NCBI GenBank assembly: GCA_025058175.1
Contig: JANXED010000002.1
Span: 1 to 64,000, forward strand
Source: Candidatus Calditenuaceae archaeon
GTDB lineage: Archaea; Thermoproteota; Nitrososphaeria_A; Caldarchaeales; Calditenuaceae
Length of the DNA: 64,000 nucleotides
Direction: 5' to 3'
Part shown: positions 42,732 through 52,783 of the stretch, one piece after another
How the letters are laid out: each line of letters starts with the position of its first letter
Numbering within the stretch: the first letter of the stretch is position 1
The notes under the pieces: generated by a model
Told to the model about the DNA's origin: nothing
Database searches by the model: none
The model's input: only the letters and a program-made list of their open reading frames with translations
Position numbers and translations under genes: made by a program

Positions 42732-43419
42732 GCGAGTCCTCAGGTGGAACAGGACCGCCAGGATCGCCCACTGGCTCATGGTGATTGGCGTGACCGCCGG
42801 CTTCGTGTCGGGCCTCCCGGTGCTGGACGGAAGGCTGTTCAAGCCCATCGACGACCTACTCGGGGGCGAGGCGGTGAGGGAGTTCCTCCACTACTACGTG
42901 ACGACGGTCTTCTTAGGGGCCGCTATACCGCTCGTCTTCGTGAGGGGCATCGCTGCCCGGGGAGATGAGTGGTGGTGGCCTTCATGGGACGAGGTGAAGC
43001 AAGCCGTCCGGGTGGCGCTCCACTGGTTCGGGCTCAGCCGCGAGTACCCGGTCATAGGGTTCCACCACCCAATGGAGAAGCTGTTCCTCATGTCGGTGCA
43101 CTTCGGCCTCGTCCTGCTCGGCCTCTCGGGCGTACTGATGGTCTTCGCGGACCTGGGGCCGACGTACAAGTTCGTGCTGTTGATGCTCCACGACATCGGA
43201 TTCCTGATGGTCAGCGTCCCGCTCGCTGGCCACTTCCTCCTCGCGGTCAACCCGGTCAACTGGCAGGCCCTCAGGGCCATCTTCACGGACGGGAAGGTAG
43301 ACCTCTCGTGGGCGCGTCACCACCACCCGGGGTGGAAGGCGGCGAACGCTTCGGCAGACCCGAGGGTCGGGGGGAGCGAACGGGGACGCGAGAGGGGTCC
43401 CGCGCGACGGGACGCTTAA
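42721..43419 (+). CDS. Cytochrome b subunit (formate dehydrogenase gamma type)
   Basis: A 232-residue membrane protein with four or five spans. Candidate haem or quinol histidines lie in RIAHWLMVIG, FLHYYVTT, FHHPMEKLF, SVHFGLVL and AGHFLLAVNP, as in FdnI-like subunits. GTG start behind GGAGG, overlapping the ferredoxin subunit stop. It would link the complex to the quinone pool; direction of electron flow is not determined. Confidence 0.88.
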   Translation: MRGERVLRWNRTARIAHWLMVIGVTAGFVSGLPVLDGRLFKPIDDLLGGEAVREFLHYYVTTVFLGAAIPLVFVRGIAARGDEWWWPSWDEVKQAVRVALHWFGLSREYPVIGFHHPMEKLFLMSVHFGLVLLGLSGVLMVFADLGPTYKFVLLMLHDIGFLMVSVPLAGHFLLAVNPVNWQALRAIFTDGKVDLSWARHHHPGWKAANASADPRVGGSERGRERGPARRDA

Positions 43420-43431
43420 TCCCCTGAAACC

Positions 43432-43764
43432 TCACTTCTCTATCTTCTCCCTCAGGAACTCCGGGAGGACGCCCTTCTTGGCCAGCTCGAGCGCCTGATT
43501 CTTCGTGAACCTCCACCAGATGTCCCCCCTCCGGTCGCTCTGGAAGTCCCACGGGCTGACCGCGACTAGGTCGCCCTCCTTTATCCAGATCCTCCTCTTC
43601 AGCTGGCCCCTGATCCTGCAGAGCCTCTGCTTCCCGTCCGAGCACTCGACGAGGACGTTGTCGTAACCCATCAGCTTCACGACGACGCCGTAGAGGTCTC
43701 CCGCTCCCAGCTCCGGCATCTCCTCGAGCTCCTTCGGCTCCGAGATGATCTTCCTCTTCCCCAT
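43432..43764 (-). CDS. eif1A: Translation initiation factor 1A
   Basis: A 110-residue S1/OB-fold factor with LYGVVVKLMGYDNVLVECSDG, RLCRIRGQLKRRIWIKEGDLV and SPWDFQSDRRGDIWWRFTKN, all standard for archaeal aIF1A. It helps recruit initiator tRNA and mRNA to the small subunit. Convergent with the cytochrome b gene. Confidence 0.96.
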   Translation of the reverse strand: MGKRKIISEPKELEEMPELGAGDLYGVVVKLMGYDNVLVECSDGKQRLCRIRGQLKRRIWIKEGDLVAVSPWDFQSDRRGDIWWRFTKNQALELAKKGVLPEFLREKIEK

Positions 43765-43985
43765 TCCCCGCGATCAGGTCCTGTCGGCCTCATTTAGGTG
43801 TAGCTATCCGCGATGCGGCCTTCAACAGAGGGGTCCGAGAGTCGCCGGGCGCATGAGGGCGTTCGCTGGAGGCCTCCCGGGGTCGAGGATCGACGGTCGT
43901 CGCGCTCGTCACATGGGCTGTCGGAGGTCTACGTGGGACTTCGTCGCTCCCCCTTCCGTTCGGGCCCCGAGGTCAGCAGGACGCG

Positions 43986-44057
43986 TGGGGCCGGCCGGAC
44001 TCGAACCGGCGACCTCCGCCGTGTGAGGGCGGCGTCATACCACTAGACCACGGCCCC
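43986..44057 (-). tRNA. tRNA-Val(CAC)
   Basis: Minus strand: acceptor GGGGCCG/CGGCCCC, anticodon stem CCGCC/GGCGG with loop CTCACAC (anticodon CAC), T arm with GGTTCGAGTCC, discriminator A. No intron. Its first 23 bases overlap the end of trm56 on the same strand. Confidence 0.93.
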
Positions 44058-44634
44058 GCCCGTCCCCATCCCACGCTTCGCTCTTAAGGTTACCTCCCCT
44101 CAGCCTCAACACCCGCTTTCCCCTGGGATCAGGGATGACCTTCAGCATCGCACCCTCGAACTCGACCTTGAAGACGCGGCCCTCGAGGAGCCTGTCGAGG
44201 AAGACGGCGAGCGCGGCGACCTCGCTGTGGGGCTGGTTCCCGATCGCGACGTTGTAGTCTGCCAGCTCGTAGACGACCCTCGGGACCTTGCTGGCCCCCA
44301 CCACGACGACCATGTCCCTCTGATCGAGCTGGTTCCGGAGCTCCCCGAGGACGTCGAGGAGGCTCACGCCGTACATCGTCAGGTGGACCAGGACGTCGCC
44401 CGCGGCCTTCCGATCCCTGATGTATCCCTCCCAGTCCTCGACGAAGTCGACCTCGAAGGGCCCTCCCCACTGCTCGGTCACCCTCCTGATCGAACCGATT
44501 AGCCCGTCGTCTCTGTCGCCAGAGATCATGACCCCGGAAGCGCCGAAGGCCCTCGCGGTGAGCGCAACGTGGACGGTGACCCTGTCGTCCCTACCGACCC
44601 TGTGGAAGAGCCTCAGGACCGTTATCCTTCTCAT
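44035..44634 (-). CDS. trm56: tRNA (cytidine56-2'-O)-methyltransferase
   Basis: A 199-residue SPOUT-type enzyme specific to archaea, methylating C56 in the T loop. Seen are ITVLRLFHRVGRDDRVTVHVALTARAFGA at the start, DVLVHLTMYG, VVVVGASKVPRVVYELADYNVAIGNQPHSEVAALAVFLDRL (the knot) and DPRGKRVLRL. The ATG overlaps the TFE stop (ATGA). The last codons and stop lie inside the tRNA-Val gene. Confidence 0.94.
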   Translation of the reverse strand: MRRITVLRLFHRVGRDDRVTVHVALTARAFGASGVMISGDRDDGLIGSIRRVTEQWGGPFEVDFVEDWEGYIRDRKAAGDVLVHLTMYGVSLLDVLGELRNQLDQRDMVVVVGASKVPRVVYELADYNVAIGNQPHSEVAALAVFLDRLLEGRVFKVEFEGAMLKVIPDPRGKRVLRLRGGNLKSEAWDGDGRGRGLVV

Positions 44635-45137
44635 CTCAGGAGCCTGCTCAGCTCCGCTATCTTCTCGTCGATTGCCTTCAGCATCTCGGAGGGGTCGTAG
44701 GGCTGGAGCTGGTTCCCGCAGTACGGGCACTTGAAGAAGTGGTCGACGGCGATCGAGAAGTCCAGCTTCCTGCAGCTCGCGTTCCCGCACCAGTAGACGA
44801 CGTTAGTGGAGTAGAACTCCCTCAGCATCTTCAACCTCTCGATGATCCTGATCGCCTGGCCGCGGACCGTGCTGACCACCTGCTCGAGCTGGAGCCGCCA
44901 TCTGAAGGTCCTCTTGCCGTTCTCCTTCTCGAAGCTGACCGTATAGGTCACCAGAGAGAGCTCCAGTAGCCTGTGGAGCGTCTTCCTGACCTGCTTGACG
45001 TCGACCCCCAGCCTCTCCGCCAACTCCTCGTCGGAGAGTCCGGGCTCCTCCAGGAGCAGCTTGACGACCTTAGTCGCCTCCTCTCCCCCGAAGACCTCGG
45101 TCAGCTTGACGACCTCGGAGGGCTCGATGTAGTACAA
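44631..45137 (-). CDS. tfe: Transcription initiation factor E, alpha subunit
   Basis: A 168-residue TFE. The N-terminal winged helix (EVVKLTEVFGGEEATKVVKLLL) is followed by a zinc ribbon with CGNASC and CPYCGN near residues 115-142. TFE stabilises the open promoter complex of archaeal RNA polymerase. First gene of the pair tfe-trm56. Confidence 0.94.
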   Translation of the reverse strand: MYYIEPSEVVKLTEVFGGEEATKVVKLLLEEPGLSDEELAERLGVDVKQVRKTLHRLLELSLVTYTVSFEKENGKRTFRWRLQLEQVVSTVRGQAIRIIERLKMLREFYSTNVVYWCGNASCRKLDFSIAVDHFFKCPYCGNQLQPYDPSEMLKAIDEKIAELSRLLR

Positions 45138-45241
45138 ACTTCTCCGACCTACTCTAATCCCTCCCTCCCGCTAAATACCTTGCGGAGAACGGACCGGAGA
45201 CGCGCCCGAGGTTCCGACTTCACCCGGGTAGTAGGGTATGA

Positions 45242-46261
<1,020 letters not shown>

Positions 46262-46319
46262 CGCGCACCCGGATAGGTCCCAAACTCTTATGGCGGCCTC
46301 TCGGTGACGAGGTGGGAGC

Positions 46320-47360
46320 ATGGCCGACGGAGCCGAGGCGGGCGTTCAGTTCGTGAAGTTGGACGAGGGGAGGCTCGAGAGGTACAGGAGGGCGGGTTAC
46401 AGGGTCCTGGGAGAGCACAATCACAGCGCGGTCGAGGTCTGCAGGTGGACGAAGTCGAGGCTGAGGGGGGAGAGGAACTGCTACAAGTCGATCTACGGGA
46501 TCGACTCCGGTAGGTGCATTCAGATGACCCCGACGCTCGACTTCTGCAACTTCGGGTGCCCCTGGTGCTGGAGGCCTTTCGGGCCATTCAGGCACAAGGC
46601 CCACGGCACCGATTGGGACGACCCCAAGACCATCGTAGACGAGATGTTGAGGGCCCAGAGGGAGCTCCTCTCGGGGTTCGGAGGGAACCCGAGGACCGAC
46701 AAGGCCTACTTCAGGCTCGCGATGAGGCCGGCCCACGTCGCGATCTCGCTGGACGGCGAGCCGACCCTATACCCTATGATCGCGGACCTGATCAAGGAGA
46801 TCAACTCGAGGGGCATGACGACCTTCCTCGTCACCAACGGCACGATGCCCCACAGGTTGAGGGAGATGCTGGAGAAGGGCGCGATACCGACGAACCTCTT
46901 CGTCAGCGTCTACGCCACGAACCCGGAGGAGTACGTGAGGGTGACGAAGTCTGTGGTCCCCGACGCCTACGAGAGGGTGATGGAGAGCCTCTCCCTGCTC
47001 GGCGAGTTCGAGAGGAGGGGGAGCAGGACGGTGATCAGGCTCACGCTCGTCAAGGGCCTCAACATGAAGGACCCCGAAGGCTACGCGGGGATCGTGAACA
47101 GGTTTAGGCCGAACTTCCTCGAGTTCAAGGGCTATGCGTGGCTCGGTCAGTCGAGGCAGAGGCTCGACCAGTCGGCCTCGCCGAGGTTCGAGGAGCTGAA
47201 GAAGTTCGCGGACGAGGTCCTGAGGCACACGGCCTACAGGCCGGTGATGCTTGACAGCGTGAGCGTGATAATCGTCGCGGTCAGGGACGAGGAGAGCTGG
47301 AGGAGGAACGTGGAGACGGCTAAGGTGATCTCGCGCTTACCTGGATGTCCTGTCAGGTAG
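46320..47360 (+). CDS. taw1: 4-demethylwyosine synthase (TYW1)
   Basis: A 346-residue radical-SAM enzyme that condenses N1-methylguanosine 37 of tRNA-Phe with pyruvate carbons. The Cys-x3-Cys-x2-Cys is DFCNFGCPWCWRP near residue 75, preceded by SIYGIDSGRCIQMTP; HVAISLDGEPTLYP, FLVTNGTMPHRL and EFKGYAWLGQSRQRL are typical. The archaeal form lacks the flavodoxin domain of eukaryotic TYW1. Confidence 0.94.
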   Translation: MADGAEAGVQFVKLDEGRLERYRRAGYRVLGEHNHSAVEVCRWTKSRLRGERNCYKSIYGIDSGRCIQMTPTLDFCNFGCPWCWRPFGPFRHKAHGTDWDDPKTIVDEMLRAQRELLSGFGGNPRTDKAYFRLAMRPAHVAISLDGEPTLYPMIADLIKEINSRGMTTFLVTNGTMPHRLREMLEKGAIPTNLFVSVYATNPEEYVRVTKSVVPDAYERVMESLSLLGEFERRGSRTVIRLTLVKGLNMKDPEGYAGIVNRFRPNFLEFKGYAWLGQSRQRLDQSASPRFEELKKFADEVLRHTAYRPVMLDSVSVIIVAVRDEESWRRNVETAKVISRLPGCPVR

Positions 47361-47440
47361 AACTCGGCCCTTCGCGCCGAGCAGCCCACTGCAAATCTTA
47401 ATACCGTAAGCCCCGGGTCCCGGGTGGAAGGGGGAGGGCC

Positions 47441-47722
47441 GTGGAGTCGGGAGGGTGGTCGTGGGAGGAGAAGAGGAAGAGGATAGCCCAGATACTCGAG
47501 ACGATCGCGAACGACAACACCGCCCCCCGGAACCTCAGGAAGGCCGTGAAGGGCGCGATGGACGAGCTTTTCAACGAGAAATACTCGCCCTCTGTCAGGG
47601 CCGCGAACGCGATCGAGATGATCGAGGAGGTCCTCTCGGACGGGAACATCCCCTCTTATACCAGGACGCAGCTCTGGCTGGCCATCTCCCTGCTCGAGAC
47701 AGTCAAGGCCGGACAGTACTGA
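47441..47722 (+). CDS. UPF0147 family protein
   Basis: A 93-residue all-helical protein with ILETIANDNTAPRNLRKAVKGAMDELF, the recognisable core of this archaeal family of unknown function. GTG start with a TATA-like AAATCTTAAT about 45 bases upstream. Confidence 0.9.
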   Translation: MESGGWSWEEKRKRIAQILETIANDNTAPRNLRKAVKGAMDELFNEKYSPSVRAANAIEMIEEVLSDGNIPSYTRTQLWLAISLLETVKAGQY

Positions 47723-47752
47723 CCGAGTTCCTGTTTTGGCGGAAGCGGGTCT

Positions 47753-47944
47753 TCAGTTGGAGAGCGCCGAGCCCAGGAGGGGGACCACGCTGACGAAGGC
47801 CAGGACTAGGCCCCAGCTCATCATCGCCGCGTTGCTGGTGAGGTAGCCTCCGACGATCAGACCGGTCCCGAGGCCGGCGATCGCGAAGAAGAGGATCAGC
47901 CCGACCTTCAGCAGCCCCATCGGGATCCGGCCGTGACAGCCCAC
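47753..47944 (-). CDS. Small two-span membrane protein
   Basis: A 63-residue protein with two hydrophobic segments (LKVGLILFFAIAGLGTGLIVGGYL and MMSWGLVLAFVSVVPLLG). An internal ATG eight codons in could be the true start. No family recognised. Convergent with the UPF0147 gene. Confidence 0.55.
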   Translation of the reverse strand: MGCHGRIPMGLLKVGLILFFAIAGLGTGLIVGGYLTSNAAMMSWGLVLAFVSVVPLLGSALSN

Positions 47945-48237
47945 TCAAAAACCTCTTCGTCCCCTGTTCCCCCCGCGACGTCCGGACATCGTGACCTCTG
48001 CTCCGCCGGATCGCCCGACGCCCTCTGGCCCCTCACGAGGTTCGGTTTCCACGAGGCTGGGGCCAATCAGCGGGGCCCTCCGCGGTTCAGCAGGCCTTGA
48101 CGAGAGCACAGCGTCCCGCTCCGGACTGATCATCCCGACCGAGCCGCGTCGGACCCGAACGATACGGACGCCCTCTACTCCCGTCGAGTGCGGTCAACGC
48201 TTTTTACGAGGCTCCTCAATACGCGAGGCGGGTTCTC
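47945..48237. other. Intergenic stretch before pyrB
   Basis: About 293 bases between a leftward small gene and pyrB. A TATA-like CGCTTTTTACG lies near 48198-48206, about 35 bases before the pyrB GTG. Nothing else was recognised. Confidence 0.45.
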
Positions 48238-49212
48238 GTGTCCGGCGAACGTGGGGCCGGAGCTCTCCCGAGGGGCGAGCTCAGGGGAAGGGACGTCGTC
48301 AGCGCGAAGGACCTGACCAGGGAGGATGCGGAGCTGATCTTCGAGGTCGCGAGGGAGGTGGAGGCGGACCCCGGCCGGTTCTCGGGCGTCCTGAGAGGGA
48401 AGAGGGTCGCGCTGCTCTTCGTGGAGCCCTCGACTAGGACCTTCTCGAGCTTCTACATCGCCGCGAGGAGGCTGGGAGGTGACGTGCTGCCGCTGAACGA
48501 GCCCGAGATGACCTCGCTCAGCAAGGGCGAGACCCTCTACGACACCCTCAAGATGCTTGAGGGCTACGGGGTCGACTGCGTCGTGATGCGCCACCCGGCG
48601 AGGGGAGCTGCGAGGTTCGCGGCCGACGTGATCTCCGCTCCGGTGATCAACGCGGGGTCCGGGAGCCAGGAGCACCCGACCCAGGCGCTCCTCGACGTCT
48701 ACACGATCCTGAAGAAGAGGGGCAAGGTCGACGGGACGTCGCTCGGAATGCTCGGGGACCTGAAGTTCTCGAGGACCGTACCTTCGCTGGCCTACCTGAT
48801 CTCGAACTTCGACGGAGTCGAGCTGACCTTCATCGCCCCGCCCGCGCTGCAGGTGAGGCAGGAGGTCGAGCTCTTCCTTAGGGAGAGGGCCGTGAGCTAC
48901 ACGAAGGTCACGAGGCAGCAGGAGATCCCGGACGCGGTCTCGAGGCTCGACGTCCTCTATGTGACCAGGCTCCAGAAGGAGAGGTTCCCGGACCCGTCAG
49001 AGTACGAGAGGCTGAAGGGGAGCTACAGGGTCGACATGGGGATGCTGAGGCACGCGAGGCCGACGCTGGGTGTGATGCACCCGCTCCCGAGGGTCGATGA
49101 GCTCGACGCCGAGATCGACAGGACGCCGCACGCCTGGTACTTCGACCAGGCCAGCTACGGGCTCCCCGTCAGGATGGCGCTCTACGCGCTGGTCTTGGGT
49201 GATGCCGGATGA
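48238..49212 (+). CDS. pyrB: Aspartate carbamoyltransferase catalytic subunit
   Basis: A 324-residue enzyme joining carbamoyl phosphate and aspartate in pyrimidine synthesis. EPSTRTFSSFYIAARRLGGD is the carbamoyl-phosphate site; VINAGSGSQEHPTQALLDVYTI and GVMHPLPRVDEL are also diagnostic. GTG start. The stop overlaps pyrI, forming pyrBI. Confidence 0.96.
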   Translation: MSGERGAGALPRGELRGRDVVSAKDLTREDAELIFEVAREVEADPGRFSGVLRGKRVALLFVEPSTRTFSSFYIAARRLGGDVLPLNEPEMTSLSKGETLYDTLKMLEGYGVDCVVMRHPARGAARFAADVISAPVINAGSGSQEHPTQALLDVYTILKKRGKVDGTSLGMLGDLKFSRTVPSLAYLISNFDGVELTFIAPPALQVRQEVELFLRERAVSYTKVTRQQEIPDAVSRLDVLYVTRLQKERFPDPSEYERLKGSYRVDMGMLRHARPTLGVMHPLPRVDELDAEIDRTPHAWYFDQASYGLPVRMALYALVLGDAG

Positions 49213-49688
49213 GCGGGGAGGAGCAGCTCCTCGTCAGGAAGATCGACTGGGGGACCGTCATCGACCACATCCCGAGCTGGAAGGCCGACCAGGTCTTGAA
49301 GCTGATCGAGGCCGAGTCGCTGACGAAGGACCCCGACGTCTCGGTGATCGTGCTGAAGAGCGTCCCGAGCAGGAAGTACGGGAGGAAGGACGTGATCAAG
49401 CTCTACCATTATTACATTAAGGAGCCTGACGCGGCGTTGATCAAGCTGCTCTTCCCCACCGCGACCATCAACTTCATCCGGGACTGGAAGGTCCAGAAGT
49501 ACGTCCCGAACCTGCCTGAGGAGCTGGTGGGGAAGGTCAGGTGCCCCGAGGTCACCTGCATCTCGAACGCCAAGAGGGAGCCGGTCGTGAGGAGGTTCAG
49601 GGTGCTCAAGGAGCAGGGGTACGTCCAGTGCTACTACTGCGACGCGCTCCTCGAGATCTCCTCCATACCGGACTTCATCGCCGCGTAG
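49209..49688 (+). CDS. pyrI: Aspartate carbamoyltransferase regulatory subunit
   Basis: A 159-residue regulatory chain with an N-terminal nucleotide-binding domain (VRKIDWGTVIDHIPSWKADQVLKLI) and a C-terminal zinc domain whose four cysteines lie in CPEVTC and CYYC. It gives allosteric control by CTP/ATP. Coupled to pyrB by a 4-base overlap. Confidence 0.95.
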   Translation: MSGEEQLLVRKIDWGTVIDHIPSWKADQVLKLIEAESLTKDPDVSVIVLKSVPSRKYGRKDVIKLYHYYIKEPDAALIKLLFPTATINFIRDWKVQKYVPNLPEELVGKVRCPEVTCISNAKREPVVRRFRVLKEQGYVQCYYCDALLEISSIPDFIAA

Positions 49689-49778
49689 TACTCGGGACAC
49701 TGGCCGAGGAAGTTCCTGCACAGAGAGGCCGCTAGCCTTGATAACCTCTTTACGGACTGTGCCCTATGCGGTGACGGG

Positions 49779-50540
49779 ATGGAGGTAGTCCACCTGAGGT
49801 TCCCGAACGCCGACTACGTGACCGACGTGCTGAGGGCCATAACCGCGGTGATCGAGGAGGGGACCTTCAAGGTCTCGCCGGAGTCGGTGAGGTTGACCGC
49901 GATGGACCCGGCCCACATCTCCTTGGTCGACATGGAGCTGAGAAGGGAGGCTGCGGAGGAGTATAAGGTGACGAAGGAGGTCGAGATCACGCTGAACGTA
50001 GAGGAACTCGTGAAGCTCCTCAGGAGGGCTAGGAAGAACGAGGCCCTCGTCCTCTCCTATGACGACGACGTCAGGAGGCTCACCCTCTCGCTGGTCGACG
50101 TCAGGGGAGGGAAGGAGAGGGACTTCGTGGTCAACACCCTCGAGCCGATGGGCGGGACCATCAACCCCCCGAACCTCAGCTTCGAGGCCTGGGCAAGGGT
50201 CTCCTCGGACGAGTTCTACGAGGCGATCGAGGACGCGAAGGCGATCTCGGACGCTGTCAGGATCACAATCAGGCCCGACGCTTTGATCATCCTGGCCAAG
50301 GGAGAGGCGAAGTCGTCCCAACACAAGTTCGTGAAGGGGGGCGCTGCGCTCTACGAGGTCGACGCGAGGTCAGACGTCTCGGCCTCCTTCAGCATCGCGT
50401 ATCTGGAGAAGATCGTGAAGCCTGCGAAGCAGCTCTCCGACGAGATGACCGTCCACCTCAGCAACAACAGGCCGATCAAGCTGAGCTTCCCGCTCTCGGG
50501 GGGCAGAGTCGACTACCTGATAGCCCCGAGGATGGACTGA
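49779..50540 (+). CDS. pcn: DNA polymerase sliding clamp (PCNA)
   Basis: A 253-residue clamp with two repeats. Typical are VRLTAMDPAHISLVDMEL, a domain-connecting loop around GGTINPPNLSFEA and the C-terminal PIKLSFPLSGGRVDYLIAPRMD. It tethers polymerases and Okazaki enzymes. A TATA-like box lies in AACCTCTTTACGG about 35 bases upstream. Only one copy is in the window. Confidence 0.95.
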   Translation: MEVVHLRFPNADYVTDVLRAITAVIEEGTFKVSPESVRLTAMDPAHISLVDMELRREAAEEYKVTKEVEITLNVEELVKLLRRARKNEALVLSYDDDVRRLTLSLVDVRGGKERDFVVNTLEPMGGTINPPNLSFEAWARVSSDEFYEAIEDAKAISDAVRITIRPDALIILAKGEAKSSQHKFVKGGAALYEVDARSDVSASFSIAYLEKIVKPAKQLSDEMTVHLSNNRPIKLSFPLSGGRVDYLIAPRMD

Positions 50541-50541
50541 G

Positions 50542-51684
50542 CTAGGCCTCGGCCCTTACCAGCAGGACCTCCAGGTGACCGTACTTCACCCTCCTCGATG
50601 CTGTGACGCTCCACCCGGCCTCAGCGAGGGCCCTCGTCGCGACCACGTGCTTGCTGAAGATGGCCACCAGCGTCCCGCAGCGCAGCCCCCTCCTGATCGA
50701 GGAGAAGGACCTGACGTAGAACTCGTAGGGGTCGGAGGGCCCGCTCCTGATCCCGAAGGGAGGGTCGGTCACGACGAGCGCATCGGCTCCGAGCTCCCCG
50801 AGCTTCGGCCAGAGCTCAAACCGCTGAGCGTCCAACATCTCCAGCAACACCTTACCCGATAGGCCAGCTGCCTCCACGTTCCTCTTCGCGGCCTCGAGGG
50901 CTCTGGGTGAGACGTCAGACCCGATCACCCTGAGCTCCCTCTCCCTCCGCTCGGACCCGATGAGCTCCGACCTCACCGACTCCACTAGCTCCTCCTCGAA
51001 GAGCCTGAGCCTCGTCAGCGCGAGGTCCCTCGGGTCCCTGTAGACCGTGGGGCAGACGTCGAGCCCGGCCAGCGCGGCCTCGATCGGTATCGTCGCGGTG
51101 CCGCAGAAGGGGTCGATCAGGGCCCTTTCGGGCGTCCAGCCGGAGAACCTGACCATGAGGTACGCGAGGGTGGCGGGGAGGGCGGTCCTGTGGCCAGAGG
51201 CCCTGTAGAACCTCCTCTGGAGCGACCTCCCGACCAGGTTGACCCCGAGCGTGAACCGGTCGTCCCTGAGGAGCGCGAAGAGCTCGACGTCCGGATCGTT
51301 CAGGTCCACCCTCAACCTCACGCCGGTCGCCTCCAGGTAGGACTGGATCACGGCGGCCCCGACCTCAGCGGCCACGTCCATGCTCGTGAAGTCATGCGTC
51401 CCTACCCTCTCCGCCCTGACCGCGAAGCTCTGGTCCTGCGAGACGACACCCCTCAGGTCCAGGGACCTCACTATGTCGCCGACCTCCCTCAGCCCGGAGA
51501 CGGTCGCGTCGACGAGCTCAAGGAAGACCTTGTTTATCCCACGGGAGGCCAGGACGAGCCTCACCAACTCCCTCTTGTCACACTCGACGACCACCTTCGA
51601 GACGTCCAGCTCGGCCCTCCTCCCTAGCAGCGACTCGACTTCGGACGCCGCGACGTCCTCGAGCCCGGTGAACGTCGTCGCCAT
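50542..51684 (-). CDS. THUMP-domain RNA guanine-N2 methyltransferase (Trm14/RlmL-like)
   Basis: About 380 residues. N-terminal ATTFTGLEDVAASEVESLLG and the following ~150 residues form a THUMP-containing RNA-binding part. The catalytic domain has IDPFCGTATIPIEAALAG and VTDPPFGIRSGP. The family makes m2G at tRNA position 6 or in rRNA; which is not settled. The ATG at 51684 gives the family N-terminus. Confidence 0.85.
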   Translation of the reverse strand: MATTFTGLEDVAASEVESLLGRRAELDVSKVVVECDKRELVRLVLASRGINKVFLELVDATVSGLREVGDIVRSLDLRGVVSQDQSFAVRAERVGTHDFTSMDVAAEVGAAVIQSYLEATGVRLRVDLNDPDVELFALLRDDRFTLGVNLVGRSLQRRFYRASGHRTALPATLAYLMVRFSGWTPERALIDPFCGTATIPIEAALAGLDVCPTVYRDPRDLALTRLRLFEEELVESVRSELIGSERRERELRVIGSDVSPRALEAAKRNVEAAGLSGKVLLEMLDAQRFELWPKLGELGADALVVTDPPFGIRSGPSDPYEFYVRSFSSIRRGLRCGTLVAIFSKHVVATRALAEAGWSVTASRRVKYGHLEVLLVRAEA

Positions 51685-51798
51685 CGCCCTCAAGCGGCTT
51701 CCGGCCCGACGCGGTCCGCCGACCCGATTAATACTGCGCGAACCGTCGGCCGGTTGACCGCTGAACCCTCTAATATCCGGGGTAGAACGTGAAAGGGC

Positions 51799-52110
51799 GT
51801 GAGCGAGTGGAACCTCGAGGACTTCGAGAAGGTCTTCCCGCACCTCTCCGGGGAGCTCAGGTCGAGGCCGCAACTCAGGGCGAGGGTCGACGCGCTCAGG
51901 GGCTTCATGCCCGGCCCCATCGACTACCTCTCTAGGTGTTCCAGCAACGAGGAGGCGATCAGCGTGGTCGACTACCTCCTGGAGAGGGGAGAGCTGACCG
52001 AGAGGGAGGCAGAGGAGCTCAAGTCGAGGATCCGGAGCGAAGGGGTCCGCGGGCTGGTCGAGAAGCGGGAGGAGGGCTACTACCTCAGGAGGTTCGGGTC
52101 AGGCGTTTAG
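51799..52110 (+). CDS. DUF2095 family protein
   Basis: A 103-residue archaeal protein with EDFEKVFPHLSGEL at its start and FMPGPIDYLSRCSSNEEAISVVDYLLERGELT in the middle, which I recognise as DUF2095. Function unknown. GTG start. Its stop overlaps the stop of the convergent S3Ae gene within TTTAG. Confidence 0.8.
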   Translation: MSEWNLEDFEKVFPHLSGELRSRPQLRARVDALRGFMPGPIDYLSRCSSNEEAISVVDYLLERGELTEREAEELKSRIRSEGVRGLVEKREEGYYLRRFGSGV

Positions 52111-52721
52111 GTCCTAACGGCCTCCGCGGCCCTCGCTGGAGGCTCAGGAGAAGTGTAGACCCAGTTCGGGAGCGCGACGACCTTGGACTTACATACCCCG
52201 ACGTGCCTTGGTATCAGGATCCTCTTGACCTGGTTGACGACGTCCGAGCCCATCTTCCCCAACACCATCTCGATCGCGAACTGGTCGTGGTTGAGCCTCG
52301 AGGCCGCGTCCTCGAAGACCGAGCGCATCGTCCTCCTGATGTCCACGATCTTCCCGCGCCTTATTCGCCTGTTGGTGAAGACGACGCCGTAGACCCTCAG
52401 CCCGAACCCGTCCAGCGTGGTGACGTCGAAGACCCCTTCGACCATCGTCGTACCCCTCCTGATCAGGCTCCTGAGGAATTCCCTCCCGTACTCGTGGCCG
52501 TAGAAGACGGTCTCGGCGTACCTGCCGTTGACCCGCACCACCCTGAACTTCACCAGCATGTACTGCTTAGTGATGTCGTCGGTGAGCGTGTAAAGACTGA
52601 CCGTGACCGTCCTCCCGATCAGTTTAGCAGGGTCGTCGGCGTAGGTGTAACCCAGCTCCCGCTCGCCGAAGTACCTCGGAGCCCTGATCACGTACTCGTC
52701 CTTCGCCCTCTCCTCGGGCAT
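52107..52721 (-). CDS. rps3ae: Ribosomal protein S3Ae
   Basis: A 204-residue small-subunit protein (eS1). Motifs include IRAPRYFGERELGYT, LIGRTVTVSLYTLTDD, VEGVFDVTTLDGFGLRVYGVVFTNRRIRRGK and IRRTMRSVFEDAASRL. Full length for archaea. Confidence 0.94.
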   Translation of the reverse strand: MPEERAKDEYVIRAPRYFGERELGYTYADDPAKLIGRTVTVSLYTLTDDITKQYMLVKFRVVRVNGRYAETVFYGHEYGREFLRSLIRRGTTMVEGVFDVTTLDGFGLRVYGVVFTNRRIRRGKIVDIRRTMRSVFEDAASRLNHDQFAIEMVLGKMGSDVVNQVKRILIPRHVGVCKSKVVALPNWVYTSPEPPARAAEAVRT

Positions 52722-52783
52722 CCTCGCGCCAGCTCCGTGCCGGATTTAATAACCCCATCGAGGCCGCGTGAACCCGGGCAGGC

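Noticed and set aside
47361-47440. CCCGGG-rich inverted repeat before the UPF0147 gene
   Set aside because: Short and of low complexity in a GC-rich sequence; not separable from chance.
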